DNA of 49,237 nt, taken from JBCDJG01 sp038748065 (GTDB taxonomy: Bacteria; Pseudomonadota; Gammaproteobacteria; Pseudomonadales; Halieaceae). This document shows positions 16,298 through 25,494 of this stretch, in pieces. The stretch spans positions 1 through 49,237 of the forward strand of contig JBCDJG010000035.1 of NCBI GenBank assembly GCA_038748065.1, given 5' to 3'. Numbering within the stretch: the stretch's first letter is position 1; each line of letters opens with the position of its first letter. The translations under genes and the position numbers were made by a program. The notes under the pieces are model-generated. The model worked only from the letters and a program-made list of their open reading frames with translations. It was not told the DNA's origin and did not search any database.

Positions 16298-19213
16298 GTG
16301 GCAACGCCCTTGTACCCAAATTTGCGAGGGTGGCGCCGGCGCGCACAGGGTAAGGGACAACAACCGCGAGGAATGCACGTGCCCGTCTGGCTCAAAAATA
16401 CGCTTCTGATCTACGTCAGCTATCTGGGCTTTTGCCTGTTTTTTATTCTGCCTGTCCTGAATCTGGCGCCCCACTGGTTCCTGGACCGCGAGTACCAGCG
16501 TGAGTTGAGTTCGAAATTCATTTACTTCAACCCCTTCAGCAACGGTCTTGTGGCGCACGATGTTGCCCTGAAAAACCCCGACAATAGTGACTTCCTTGAT
16601 TTCGAGCGCGCTGAGGTCAACCTCTCGCTCAGCAGTATCTGGCAAAGCGGTTGGGTGCTGGATCGCGTGCAATTAGGGAAGCTCAATCTCAGCGTTGTAC
16701 GCAACAGCGAGGGCGCGTTTAACTTCGATGACTTTCTGGCAAGCGAGCCGGCTCCGGCACCCGTAGCTGAGCCCGCGTCCGAGGAAGCGGGCATCCCCGG
16801 TGTCACCATCGCCGAGTTGGACCTGTCATCGCAGCGCCTGAGTTATCTCGACGCGAGCCGCGCGGAGCCCTATTCCACCTATTTAGACGATCTTGCCATC
16901 TATGTCACCGAGCTCTCGACAGTACTCGTGGAAGGCAAGCCCTACTCGCTCAAGGCGAAGGACGAAGCCGGCGGCGAGCTGTACTGGGAAGGCCTCGTGT
17001 CGGTGCCAACGAGTACCAGTTCAGGCAGCTTGCGCCTGAGTAACATCAGCCTGCTTCCCGCTTGGCGCTTTATCGCGCCCTGGGTCAATTTCGAGCTGGC
17101 GAGCGGCGCGCTGAGTATAGAGGGTGAATATGATGTTGAGTGGGGGGATGCATTGGCCTATCGCCTGCAAGGTGGCGTGCTTGAAGTCTCTGAATTCGAA
17201 ATTACACCCCAGGCAGGTGTTGATATTGCCGATACCCGGGTAGCACTCGATGCACTGGCCATTACCGACATCAACGTTGATAGCCAGGGCAGCGTTGAGG
17301 TCGGCAGTATTGAGCTACGAGAGCCTATTCTGGAGGGCTGGAGCGACGGCGAAACCTTCAGCCTCTTGCAGATGCTGGACACCTCGGGCTTTCCCGCTGG
17401 TGAGCCAGAGGATGACCAAGCGGAAGACGCAGCGCCAGGCATCGAGTGGCAGGCAAAACTCAAGGGCAGCAGCCTGATTAACGGCCGCATCAGCTGGCGC
17501 TCCAACTTTACTGATCCCCCCATGACGACAATCGCCCCGGTCGACGTCGCCATTGGCGAGGTTAACTGGCCATTCGCTGGCGATACGAGCGCATCCCTGC
17601 AAATCACCGTAAACGAGAAATCGCGGCTGGGCACCGAAGGCGCTATTGCACTTGAAGACGGGACGGGGGAGTTCAGCTTTAACTTCGAGGATCTGCACCT
17701 GCCGCGCTTTAGCCCGGCGATCCCTGACGCGCTGCAGGCTACGCTCGACAGCGGCACTGCCAACGCCCAGGGGACTATCGCGCTGGCAGACTATAGCCCT
17801 ACCACCGTCAACATGGACGGCAATATCCGGGAGCTGCAGCTCACCCTGAGCGGCGAGGAGCAGGCCTTGACCGGGTGGGAAGCGCTCCATCTCGAAGGAC
17901 TGGCAGTCTCCCTCGAAAAGCAGCACGTCAATCTCGATACGCTGCGGCTGACTGGCTATGCCGGCCGTCTGCACATTTATGAAGATGGTTCCATCAATTC
18001 CTCGAAGGTGCTGCAGCAGGAGCTGGAGGCCGCAGATGTGGATGTTGACGAAGCGGCGGAAGCTGCACAGGCCTGGGGCTATGACATCGGCTCGATCCAG
18101 ATGACCGAGAGCCAGGTCGACTTCATGGATGAATCCCTGCCCATCGTTTTCCGCACGGTCATCGGCGATTTGGGCGGGGAAATTACCGGCCTCAGCTCGG
18201 ATCCAACGAAAACCGCCAATATCGACTTTGCAGGTTCCGTCGATGGCTATGCGCCGGTGAATCTAGCAGGCAATGCGCGCCCAATGGCACAGCCCCCGGC
18301 CCTGGACCTTGGCCTGGGCTTCGAAGGACTCGATCTCGCCCGCCTGACCCCCTACTCGGGGACCTATGCAGGCTATGCTATCGAGCGGGGCGTGATGACC
18401 TTGAACGTGCGCTACAGCCTCGATGAGGGGCGCCTGGACGGTGACAATAAGCTGGTCATCGACCAACTGAAGCTTGGCGAGAAGATCGACAGTGACAAGG
18501 CCGTTAATGTGCCCCTGCAACTCGGCATTTCACTGCTGACGGATGCCAACGGCGTCATCGATCTGTCCGTTCCGGTCTCTGGTGATATCAACGATCCAGA
18601 GTTCTCGCTGGGCTCGGTCATCGCCGGTGCCTTTATCAACCTCATCACCAAGGCCGCCACGGCGCCCTTTAACCTGCTGGCGGGCCTCGTGGGCAGCGAG
18701 GAGGACTTGCAACGAGTGAACTTCGCGGCGGGGTCAACAAGCCTCGACGGGCCGGCACAGCAGAAGCTCGCCTCCCTGGCAGAGGCCTTTGCCCAACGGC
18801 CGCAGCTGACCCTGTTAATTGATGGCCGGGTGAATCCGGAACTGGACCGCGTGCGCCTGCAAAAAAATGACCTGGCGGCGCAGTTTATCGCCGAAGGGAT
18901 CAGCGAGGACGAGGTCAAGGCCAAGGGCCCCGAGTGGACGGCCGCCATCGAGGCTCGCTACGCCGCGCTGGGCCTGCCGCTCGCCGACGATGCCGGCCAG
19001 CCTGTGTCGGTGCGCAATCAGTACGAGGCCGTGGCGGCGAGCATTAACATTCCGGACAGCAGCCTGCAGACGCTGGCGGAAGAACGCGATGTAGAGACCA
19101 AACGCTACCTGGTAAACGATCTCGGCATGGATGCTGAGCGATCAGTCATCGACTCCGTGGACCTGACAGAGGAGAACCATACCTTCAGCGGCGTGGAAAT
19201 GGACGTCGACTAG
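16298..19213 (+). CDS. DUF748 / AsmA-like envelope protein
   Basis: A 971-residue protein beginning at GTG with a GGAG ribosome-binding site 7 bases upstream. A single transmembrane helix (about residues 30-55, 'LKNTLLIYVSYLGFCLFFIL') anchors a very long periplasmic part. That part has repeated beta-rich AsmA/DUF748 sections (e.g. 'DVALKNPDNSDFLDFERAEVNLSLSS'-like text and 'GSVDGYAPVNLAGNARP'). The C-terminal part around 805-870 resembles an OmpA-like segment ('FAAGSTSLDGPAQQKLASLAEAF'). AsmA-family proteins are linked to lipid transport or outer-membrane assembly; the exact role is unknown. It follows the AraC gene by 74 bp. Confidence 0.85.
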   Translation: MATPLYPNLRGWRRRAQGKGQQPRGMHVPVWLKNTLLIYVSYLGFCLFFILPVLNLAPHWFLDREYQRELSSKFIYFNPFSNGLVAHDVALKNPDNSDFLDFERAEVNLSLSSIWQSGWVLDRVQLGKLNLSVVRNSEGAFNFDDFLASEPAPAPVAEPASEEAGIPGVTIAELDLSSQRLSYLDASRAEPYSTYLDDLAIYVTELSTVLVEGKPYSLKAKDEAGGELYWEGLVSVPTSTSSGSLRLSNISLLPAWRFIAPWVNFELASGALSIEGEYDVEWGDALAYRLQGGVLEVSEFEITPQAGVDIADTRVALDALAITDINVDSQGSVEVGSIELREPILEGWSDGETFSLLQMLDTSGFPAGEPEDDQAEDAAPGIEWQAKLKGSSLINGRISWRSNFTDPPMTTIAPVDVAIGEVNWPFAGDTSASLQITVNEKSRLGTEGAIALEDGTGEFSFNFEDLHLPRFSPAIPDALQATLDSGTANAQGTIALADYSPTTVNMDGNIRELQLTLSGEEQALTGWEALHLEGLAVSLEKQHVNLDTLRLTGYAGRLHIYEDGSINSSKVLQQELEAADVDVDEAAEAAQAWGYDIGSIQMTESQVDFMDESLPIVFRTVIGDLGGEITGLSSDPTKTANIDFAGSVDGYAPVNLAGNARPMAQPPALDLGLGFEGLDLARLTPYSGTYAGYAIERGVMTLNVRYSLDEGRLDGDNKLVIDQLKLGEKIDSDKAVNVPLQLGISLLTDANGVIDLSVPVSGDINDPEFSLGSVIAGAFINLITKAATAPFNLLAGLVGSEEDLQRVNFAAGSTSLDGPAQQKLASLAEAFAQRPQLTLLIDGRVNPELDRVRLQKNDLAAQFIAEGISEDEVKAKGPEWTAAIEARYAALGLPLADDAGQPVSVRNQYEAVAASINIPDSSLQTLAEERDVETKRYLVNDLGMDAERSVIDSVDLTEENHTFSGVEMDVD

Positions 19214-19266
19214 CAACCTGTGCGACGTACCCGTCCCGCGCCAGGAGTCAGGGCAGTGGCCAGTCG

Positions 19267-19779
19267 TTAAGGGTCATAGCGCAGCTCGGCATTACAGTAG
19301 CGACATAGGTAGCTGGCGGTGCCACGCATCACGCGATTGTGCCGCGTTGAAGAGACCTCATGCTCGCGGCAGTCGCAACGATAGCGGTGGGTGCGCTGCC
19401 GCCGCTGTGGTACACCGCTGAGATCTGCGTTGAAGGTTACGCCGGGGTCCGCCTCGAACAGCCCCATGACGCCGCGCCATTCCTGGCCGTGCGGCCTAAC
19501 GCCGAAGCCATAGAGTTCGTGCACGATGTAATGTGCGACCTCATGGGGGATCGTGCCGCTGAAATGCTCATCGTAGTACTTGGCGAAAATCCAGGGGTTG
19601 AAGCGTAGCCAGCGCCGGCGGCCCTCGGCCTTGAACATGCCCGCTGCACGACCGCGCAGATCGAACTGCACATGGATGGCTTCAAAGGGATAGTCGAGCA
19701 AATCGCTCGCCAGGGCGACGTAACGCTGGGTTTCATCTTCTACCGCGCGCCGGGCTGCGCTGTCGATCGGCTCAATCAT
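19267..19779 (-). CDS. SprT-family zinc metalloprotease-like protein
   Basis: A 170-residue SprT-like protein. I chose the ATG at 19779 (MIEPIDSAARR); a longer frame would run deep into the LysR gene. The zinc motif HEVAH lies in 'TIPHEVAHYIVHELYG', and a C-terminal zinc-ribbon is formed by C-D-C and C-R-Y-C pairs. SprT relatives include SPRTN, a DNA-protein crosslink protease, though bacterial function is little known. Its start overlaps the LysR stop by 8 bp. It ends 53 bp from the convergent DUF748 gene. Confidence 0.85.
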   Translation of the reverse strand: MIEPIDSAARRAVEDETQRYVALASDLLDYPFEAIHVQFDLRGRAAGMFKAEGRRRWLRFNPWIFAKYYDEHFSGTIPHEVAHYIVHELYGFGVRPHGQEWRGVMGLFEADPGVTFNADLSGVPQRRQRTHRYRCDCREHEVSSTRHNRVMRGTASYLCRYCNAELRYDP

Positions 19780-20665
19780 TCTGCGTACGAGTAATACCAC
19801 ACAACTGAAGCCATCGCGATAGTGCTGCGCCATGGTATTTCCGGCGGTGCAGAATAATGTTCAGCTGCCGGCTGAAATCCCTGTGAGGAACATCCAGCGG
19901 CACCAACGAACCGCGGCCGAAGGCATCCTTGAGGGCAATTTGTGACAGACACCCGACGCCCAGCCCGGCCTCTACGGCGCGCTTAATGGCCTCGGTATGC
20001 TGCAACTCCAAAGAAACATCCAGGTCAGTCAGGATGCCATGCATTGCCCGCTCAAAGGTCTGGCGTGTACCGGATCCGGACTCACGCACAATCCAGCGCT
20101 GCGCAAGCAGCGCATCGTCCCCGATCGGACCGCCACTAGCGAGCGGATGCTCCGGTGCACAGAAGACCTGCAGTTCGTCTTCCCGCCAGTGCAGGGTTTC
20201 GAGCTCCGGGTGATGGAATTCGCCCTCCACCAGACCGACGTCCAGCTCAAATCCCGCAACAGCCTCGGCAATGGCAGCGGTGTTCTCCACGGTCAAGGAG
20301 ATATCCACACCGGGCGACTGCTGACGAAACTCGGCGATCATCGCTACGGCCAGGTAATTGCCGATGGTGAGTGTGGCCCCGACTCGCAGGTCGCCGGCGG
20401 CCTCCTGCCCTGACAGGCCCTGCTCGAAGGCCTGAGCCTGGGCCAGCAGGTTTTCAGCCGCAGGCCGCAGCTGAGAACCCAGCTCACTCAGCTTAAGCCG
20501 CTTACCCACGCGGTCGAAGAGCAGCACATCGAACTGCGACTCCAGCTCTTTCAGCGCGCTGCTCGCGGCAGACTGCGACATCGCCAGCGCATCGGCGGCT
20601 CGAGACACATTCTCGAAGCGTGCCGTGGCCAGGAAGACCTCCAATTGACGAAGGCTGTAGCGCAT
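19772..20665 (-). CDS. LysR-family regulator, FinR-like, divergent from fpr
   Basis: A 297-residue LysR-type regulator. The N-terminal winged HTH (residues 1-60, 'LRQLEVFLATARFENVSRAADALAMSQSAASSALKELE') is clear and a periplasmic-binding-like sensor domain follows (about 90-290). It is divergent from the ferredoxin-NADP reductase gene. In Pseudomonas the LysR regulator FinR is divergent from fprA and controls it in response to redox stress, so the same role is likely here. A perfect dyad in the shared promoter region (20692-20712) is a good candidate binding site. Confidence 0.9.
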   Translation of the reverse strand: MRYSLRQLEVFLATARFENVSRAADALAMSQSAASSALKELESQFDVLLFDRVGKRLKLSELGSQLRPAAENLLAQAQAFEQGLSGQEAAGDLRVGATLTIGNYLAVAMIAEFRQQSPGVDISLTVENTAAIAEAVAGFELDVGLVEGEFHHPELETLHWREDELQVFCAPEHPLASGGPIGDDALLAQRWIVRESGSGTRQTFERAMHGILTDLDVSLELQHTEAIKRAVEAGLGVGCLSQIALKDAFGRGSLVPLDVPHRDFSRQLNIILHRRKYHGAALSRWLQLCGITRTQND

Positions 20666-20691
20666 TAACTGCCCCTTTGAGCTCGAGATTT

Positions 20692-20712
20692 TATATCTAT
20701 TTTATAGATATA
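20692..20712. promoter_or_regulatory. Dyad in the LysR/fpr divergent promoter region
   Basis: Perfect inverted repeat with 9-bp arms (TATATCTAT and ATAGATATA) and a TTT spacer. Its core fits the LysR T-N11-A rule within a palindrome. It lies about 27 bp from the LysR start and about 90 bp from the fpr start, a typical place for an autoregulatory site. The region is strongly AT-rich compared with the coding DNA. Confidence 0.6.
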
Positions 20713-20801
20713 GATTATTCATTATTCTCGTTTTACCGATATAAGACAAGCCCCTATTCTTTACGCATTACAGGACAGACGCAGCTATTGGAGACACGCT
20801 C

Positions 20802-21575
20802 ATGGCCTCAATCCTCAAGGAAGAAGTTACCGCAGTGCATCACTGGACGGACCGATTGTTCAGCTTCCGCACCACACGCAACCAGGGATTCCGCTTCAAG
20901 AACGGCCATTTCACCATGATTGGCCTTGAGCGCGAGGGAAAGCCGCTGATGCGCGCTTACAGCATGGCCAGTGCCAACTACGCCGACGAACTGGAGTTCT
21001 TCTCCATCAAGGTGCCGGACGGGCCTTTGACTTCCCAGCTGCAGAATATTCAGGTGGGCGATGAGGTTCTGGTCAACAGCAAGGCGACGGGTACGCTGGT
21101 TCTGGACAACCTCCTGCCTGGCCGCAATCTCTACCTGATTGCCACAGGAACAGGCCTCGCACCCTTCATGAGCATTATTCGCGACCCGGAGATTTATGAC
21201 GCCTTCGATAAGGTCATTCTGACCCACGGCTGCCGCCACGTTGAAGAGTTGGCCTACGAAGAAACCATCACCGCAGAGCTGCCCAAGGACGAATACCTGG
21301 GTGAGATGGTGCAGGATAAGCTTCTCTACTACCCCACCGTCACTCGGGAGAAGTTCCGCAACAACGGGCGCCTGACAGACTTGCTGAAAGTTGGCAAGCT
21401 GCCTAGCGATCTCGGCCTGGAGCCTATCAATCCAGATGACGACAGATTCATGATCTGCGGTAGCCCCTCGATGCTCAAGGACATCACCGCCATGCTGGAC
21501 GCCCGCGGCTTCAAGGAATCCCGCCACGGCAAGCAGGCGCATTACGTCATCGAACGTGCCTTCGTAGAGACCTAG
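20802..21575 (+). CDS. fpr: Ferredoxin--NADP reductase
   Basis: A 257-residue FNR-family flavoenzyme. The FAD motif R-A-Y-S (in 'LMRAYSMAS') and the NADP motif 'ATGTGLAPFMS' are both present, and the C-terminal 'HYVIERAFVET' is characteristic of bacterial subclass I Fpr. It exchanges electrons between NADPH and ferredoxin or flavodoxin and helps in oxidative stress and iron-sulfur repair. The start has a GGAG site upstream. The divergent LysR gene is its likely regulator. Confidence 0.95.
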   Translation: MASILKEEVTAVHHWTDRLFSFRTTRNQGFRFKNGHFTMIGLEREGKPLMRAYSMASANYADELEFFSIKVPDGPLTSQLQNIQVGDEVLVNSKATGTLVLDNLLPGRNLYLIATGTGLAPFMSIIRDPEIYDAFDKVILTHGCRHVEELAYEETITAELPKDEYLGEMVQDKLLYYPTVTREKFRNNGRLTDLLKVGKLPSDLGLEPINPDDDRFMICGSPSMLKDITAMLDARGFKESRHGKQAHYVIERAFVET

Positions 21576-21735
21576 GCCTCTACCGCCGCGACAAGCGGCT
21601 TGCCGCCGGCCCCGTCGGGCGCTGGCGGCGCTGTCACTTTCCGTCTACTTTTTTGTTTGCCTCCGTCATTGTCCACGCGGGGGCTTACTAACAGACTGTC
21701 GCGCTGTTATGCAGTGCGAGGAGTGACGGCAGACC

Positions 21736-22761
21736 ATGAGTGCTCAGCATCTCGACCTGGAAAGGCTGACGCCCTACCTGGTGGAGCACATCCCCGGTAT
21801 GGGCAATGACCTCAGCGCGGAGAAATTTGCCGGCGGTCAATCCAACCCCACCTTCAAGCTCAGCTCCCAGGGTCGGCACTATGTGCTGAGACGTAAACCG
21901 CCTGGCGAACTCCTCAAATCCGCGCACGCAGTAGACCGCGAGTATCGCGTCATCAATGCCTTGCAACAGACCGACGTGCCCGTCCCCAAGACCTATCTTC
22001 TGTGCGAAGACGAAGACGTCATTGGCTCCATGTTCTACGTCATGGAATTTCTCGAGGGGCGCGTGTTCTGGGACCCGGCGCTGCCAGAGATTGATGATAA
22101 GGCCGAGCGCGCCGCGATGTATGACGACATGAATCGCGTACTGGCGGCCCTGCATAGCGTCAATGTAGACAGCATTGGCCTCTCAGATTATGGCCGCCCA
22201 GGCAACTACTTCGAACGCCAGGTGAGCCGCTGGACCAAACAGTATCGGGCATCGGAAACCGAGCACAGCTCGAATATGGAGCGCCTGATCGAGTGGCTGC
22301 AAGCCAACATGCCCGAGGATGACGGTACCGTCAGCCTCGTGCACGGTGACTACCGCTTGGACAATGTCATGTATCACCCGACAGAGCCGCGCATTATCGC
22401 CGTGCTGGACTGGGAATTGTCCACGCTGGGGCACCCCCTGGCTGACCTGTCCTATCAGGTTATGGCCTGGCAGCTGCCGTCACAGCCGGGCGGTATCGCT
22501 GGCTTAATGGGCGTCGATCGAGACGCCCTGGGTCTGCCCAGCGATGACGACTATGTACAGCGCTACTGCGAGCGCACCGCTCGCAACGGCATCGAGAACT
22601 GGAATTTCTACCTGGTGTTCTGCTTCTTCCGCCTCGCCGCTATTTTGCAGGGCGTCAAGAAGCGCGCACTGCAGGGCAACGCCTCCAGCCCCGAGGCCGA
22701 GGCGCGCGGCGCCATGGTCGAACCCCTCGCCGAATTCGGCGTATCGTTTATTCATCCCTAA
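21736..22761 (+). CDS. Phosphotransferase-family protein (ACAD10/11 N-terminal-like)
   Basis: A 341-residue aminoglycoside-phosphotransferase-fold kinase. The catalytic loop 'HGDYRLDNVMYHP' and metal-binding 'VLDWELSTLGHPLADLSY' are intact; the nucleotide loop 'GGQSNPTFKL' is at the N-terminus. This subfamily resembles the kinase part of ACAD10/ACAD11, which phosphorylates 4-hydroxyacyl-CoA before its conversion to an enoyl-CoA. It precedes a crotonase (16 bp) and a thiolase gene, consistent with fatty or hydroxy-acyl-CoA breakdown. The substrate is inferred, not shown. Confidence 0.88.
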   Translation: MSAQHLDLERLTPYLVEHIPGMGNDLSAEKFAGGQSNPTFKLSSQGRHYVLRRKPPGELLKSAHAVDREYRVINALQQTDVPVPKTYLLCEDEDVIGSMFYVMEFLEGRVFWDPALPEIDDKAERAAMYDDMNRVLAALHSVNVDSIGLSDYGRPGNYFERQVSRWTKQYRASETEHSSNMERLIEWLQANMPEDDGTVSLVHGDYRLDNVMYHPTEPRIIAVLDWELSTLGHPLADLSYQVMAWQLPSQPGGIAGLMGVDRDALGLPSDDDYVQRYCERTARNGIENWNFYLVFCFFRLAAILQGVKKRALQGNASSPEAEARGAMVEPLAEFGVSFIHP

Positions 22762-22777
22762 TCTTCAGGAGATCCGC

Positions 22778-23542
22778 ATGTCAGATGAAGTCTTGACCAG
22801 CGTTGAGGGCAATACCCTCATCATCACGCTCAACCGTCCCAAGGCAAAGAATGCCGCGAACAGGGCATTAGCGGAGGGCGTTGCCGCCGCGATCGACCAG
22901 CTTGAAGGGAACGATGAACTGCGCGTTGGCATCCTGACCGGCGCGGGCGGCACCTTCTGTTCCGGCATGGATCTCAAAGCCTTTGTCACCGGCGAGACAC
23001 CGCAGGTCGAAGGCCGCGGCTTTGCCGGCCTGACCGAGTATCGTTGCAAGAAACCGCTGATCGGTGCGGTAGAGGGTTACGCACTGGCCGGCGGCATGGA
23101 ACTGGCGATCACCTGCGACCTGCTGGTCGTTGCCGACGACGCCAAATTTGGTATCCCGGAGGTCAAACGCGGCCTTGCTGCTGCGGCCGGTGGCCTGGTT
23201 AAGCTGCCAAAACAGATTTCGCCGCGCATCGCCATGGAACTGGCCCTGACCGGTGATTTTATCTCCGCCCAGCGGGCCTATGAGCTGGGGCTCATCAACC
23301 AGGTAGTGCCCTCTGGCACGGCCCTGGAGGCGGCCAAGGAACTGGCCGCGAAAATCGCGGCCAATGGCCCCATGGCCGTTGCCGCAAGCATGATGGTCGT
23401 CGCACAGGCCGAGGACTGGACCTCGGATGAAATGATGGCCAAGCAGAACGAGATTGTTATGCCGGTGTTCTCCAGCGAGGACGCCATCGAAGGCGCGACG
23501 GCCTTTGCCGAAAAGCGCGCGCCCAACTGGAAAGGCAAGTAA
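22778..23542 (+). CDS. Crotonase-family enoyl-CoA hydratase
   Basis: A 254-residue crotonase. The start ATG at 22778 follows an AGGAG-type site and suits the family start (MSDEVLTSVEGNTLIITLNRP). 'FCSGMDLKAF' (CoA site) and 'GYALAGGMELA' with Glu108 are present. The second hydratase glutamate is replaced by alanine in 'GLAAAAGG', as in several EchA-type paralogues. It lies 16 bp after the phosphotransferase gene and 10 bp before the thiolase gene, so the three form an operon. Exact reaction uncertain. Confidence 0.88.
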   Translation: MSDEVLTSVEGNTLIITLNRPKAKNAANRALAEGVAAAIDQLEGNDELRVGILTGAGGTFCSGMDLKAFVTGETPQVEGRGFAGLTEYRCKKPLIGAVEGYALAGGMELAITCDLLVVADDAKFGIPEVKRGLAAAAGGLVKLPKQISPRIAMELALTGDFISAQRAYELGLINQVVPSGTALEAAKELAAKIAANGPMAVAASMMVVAQAEDWTSDEMMAKQNEIVMPVFSSEDAIEGATAFAEKRAPNWKGK

Positions 23543-23552
23543 GGAGTACAGA

Positions 23553-24788
23553 ATGTCTGAAGCATGGATTATTGATGCCTGCCGCACGCCGCGCGGTATT
23601 GGCAAAAAAGGAAAAGGCTCCCTGGCGGAGCAGCACCCACAGCACCTCGGTGCCACGGTGCTGAAGGCCATTGTGGAGCGCAACGGAGTGAATACGGCGG
23701 AGGTTGGCGACGTCATCTTCGGCACGTCGTCACAGCGTGGGCGCCAGTCAGGTGACCTTGCACGTATGGCCGCACTGGAGGCCGGCTTTGATATCCGTTC
23801 CTCCGGCGTCACCCTGGACCGCTTCTGCGGCTCCGGCATCACCTCGGTTAATCTGGCTGCCATGAACGTCATGTCCGGCTCAGAGGACCTGGTTATTGCT
23901 GGTGGCGCAGAAATGATGTCCACCTACGGCGAAGAAGGCGCGATGCCGAGCATGTTCATGGACAACGACAACCTCAAACTACGCGCCATGCACCCACAGC
24001 CCCACCAGGGTGTTTGCGGGGATGCGATCGCCACCATGGAAGGCATTACGCGCGAAGCGCTTGATGCACACGCAGCCGAGTCCCAGAAGCGAGCGGCCAA
24101 TGCGATTGAAAACGGGCATTTCGACAAGAGTCTTATTCCTGTTTACGACAACGACGGCAATCTCGAGCTGGACCGCGAGGAGTTTCCTCGTCCCAGTACC
24201 ACGGCTGAAAGCCTGGCCGAGCTGCAGCCTTCATTCGCGGCAATCGCCGATTACCCGCTCGACGAAGCCGGCACCACCTACCGCCAGCTGGTGAACCAGA
24301 AATATCCCGATGTCGATATCCAGCACTTCCATCACGCCGGAAACTCTTCAGGCGTTGTGGATGGCGCGGCGGCACTCCTGCTCGCCTCGCCCGACTATGC
24401 GCAGAAGCAGGGCTGGAAGCCGCGCGCCCGCATCGTTGCCATGGCCAATATGGGCGACTGCCCTACCCTGATGCTGAACGCGCCGGTACCGGCGGCCAAG
24501 CGCGTGCTGGAAAAGGCAGGCCTTGGCAAAGACGACATCGATCTGTGGGAAATTAATGAGGCCTTTGCCGTCGTCTCTGAAAAGTTCCAGCGCGACCTCG
24601 ACCTCGACCGCAGCAAGGTGAACGTCAATGGGGGCGCTATGGCCCTCGGGCACCCCATTGGTGCCACCGGCTCTATCCTTGTGGGCACCGTACTTGACGA
24701 ACTCGAGCGCCGCGGCGGCCGCTATGGCCTGGTTACGATGTGCGCGGCAGGCGGTATGGCACCGGCGGTGATCATCGAGCGGATCTAG
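23553..24788 (+). CDS. Acetyl-CoA acyltransferase (thiolase)
   Basis: A 411-residue degradative-type thiolase starting at MSEAWIIDACRTPRG. The nucleophile Cys92 is in 'LDRFCGSGITS'; the C-terminal 'WEINEAFAVV', 'GGAMALGHPIGATG' and 'CAAGGMAPA' blocks supply the other catalytic His and Cys. It cleaves a 3-ketoacyl-CoA to acetyl-CoA and a shorter acyl-CoA. The preceding kinase and crotonase suggest a complete short oxidation module. The length fits FadA/steroid-type thiolases; chain-length preference is unknown. Confidence 0.93.
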   Translation: MSEAWIIDACRTPRGIGKKGKGSLAEQHPQHLGATVLKAIVERNGVNTAEVGDVIFGTSSQRGRQSGDLARMAALEAGFDIRSSGVTLDRFCGSGITSVNLAAMNVMSGSEDLVIAGGAEMMSTYGEEGAMPSMFMDNDNLKLRAMHPQPHQGVCGDAIATMEGITREALDAHAAESQKRAANAIENGHFDKSLIPVYDNDGNLELDREEFPRPSTTAESLAELQPSFAAIADYPLDEAGTTYRQLVNQKYPDVDIQHFHHAGNSSGVVDGAAALLLASPDYAQKQGWKPRARIVAMANMGDCPTLMLNAPVPAAKRVLEKAGLGKDDIDLWEINEAFAVVSEKFQRDLDLDRSKVNVNGGAMALGHPIGATGSILVGTVLDELERRGGRYGLVTMCAAGGMAPAVIIERI

Positions 24789-24818
24789 GCTCACATCTCG
24801 CTCGCAAGCGCTGTCTCT

Positions 24819-24846
24819 CGTCACCCCCGCATGCGCGGGGGTGACG
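24819..24846. terminator. Perfect hairpin between convergent genes
   Basis: Arms of 12 bp, CGTCACCCCCGC and its exact complement, with a 4-base loop ATGC. It lies between the ends of the thiolase gene and the convergent membrane-protein gene. The stem is long and GC-rich, but no clear T-run follows on either strand, so it could be a terminator or one copy of a dispersed palindromic repeat. Confidence 0.6.
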
Positions 24847-24862
24847 CACTTAACTGCCAATC

Positions 24863-25402
24863 TCACGCCGTCAGATAAAGCACCAAAGCAGAGTACACCG
24901 CAAAAATCACCGACAAGGGCTTGAACCAGCTCGGTTCATAAATAATGAGCCCGGTGATCAGCACGCCAATCGATGGCACAGCCAGGGCCGGCGCCAGCGG
25001 GTTATCGTACATCGCAAGATTAACGTAAGGCCCGACCAGAAAATAAACCAGCATCGCCAGGGCCGATAGCTTCCCGAGGTGCTGGCTGTGGTTGAGAAAG
25101 TCTATGCGCTCCTCCTCCGTACCGGGCATGGCCAGCTCCGCGGCGCCATAGATACAGATTGAGCCAAAGATCAGCACCAGGAAATCGAAAAAACGCCAGG
25201 ACTCCAGATCACGCAGGCCCCAGCCGACCCACCAGAGCTGCAGCGAGTAGGCCATAGTGCTCAGACCCCATAGCGCAGTAGACCAGTGGAAGATCACCCG
25301 GCGATGCGCGCGAATCAGCATCGCAACATTATGCAGCAGGCGCGTTAGCGCCAGACCGAGGATGATCGAAACTGCTACAAAAACGTACTCGTGCTGTGTC
25401 AC
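24863..25402 (-). CDS. Small integral membrane protein, unknown function
   Basis: A 179-residue protein from a GTG start, with about five hydrophobic segments (roughly 7-28, 42-62, 72-88, 112-130, 135-175). No catalytic motif or family is recognised. It is divergent from the AbgT transporter gene, with 92 bp between their starts. Nothing further can be said about function. Confidence 0.65.
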   Translation of the reverse strand: MTQHEYVFVAVSIILGLALTRLLHNVAMLIRAHRRVIFHWSTALWGLSTMAYSLQLWWVGWGLRDLESWRFFDFLVLIFGSICIYGAAELAMPGTEEERIDFLNHSQHLGKLSALAMLVYFLVGPYVNLAMYDNPLAPALAVPSIGVLITGLIIYEPSWFKPLSVIFAVYSALVLYLTA

Positions 25403-25494
25403 GCCAAGGTCGCCTTATCGTTATCTGGCCAGCCCTACGCCAGCCAATCTACAGTACACTACGCGCTAAGAACAACGATCCAAGCTCTGAGACC

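Noticed and set aside
22868..23923. Long minus-strand open frame opposite the crotonase and thiolase genes
   Set aside because: It spans the junction of two well-supported genes and its translation looks like antisense composition only.
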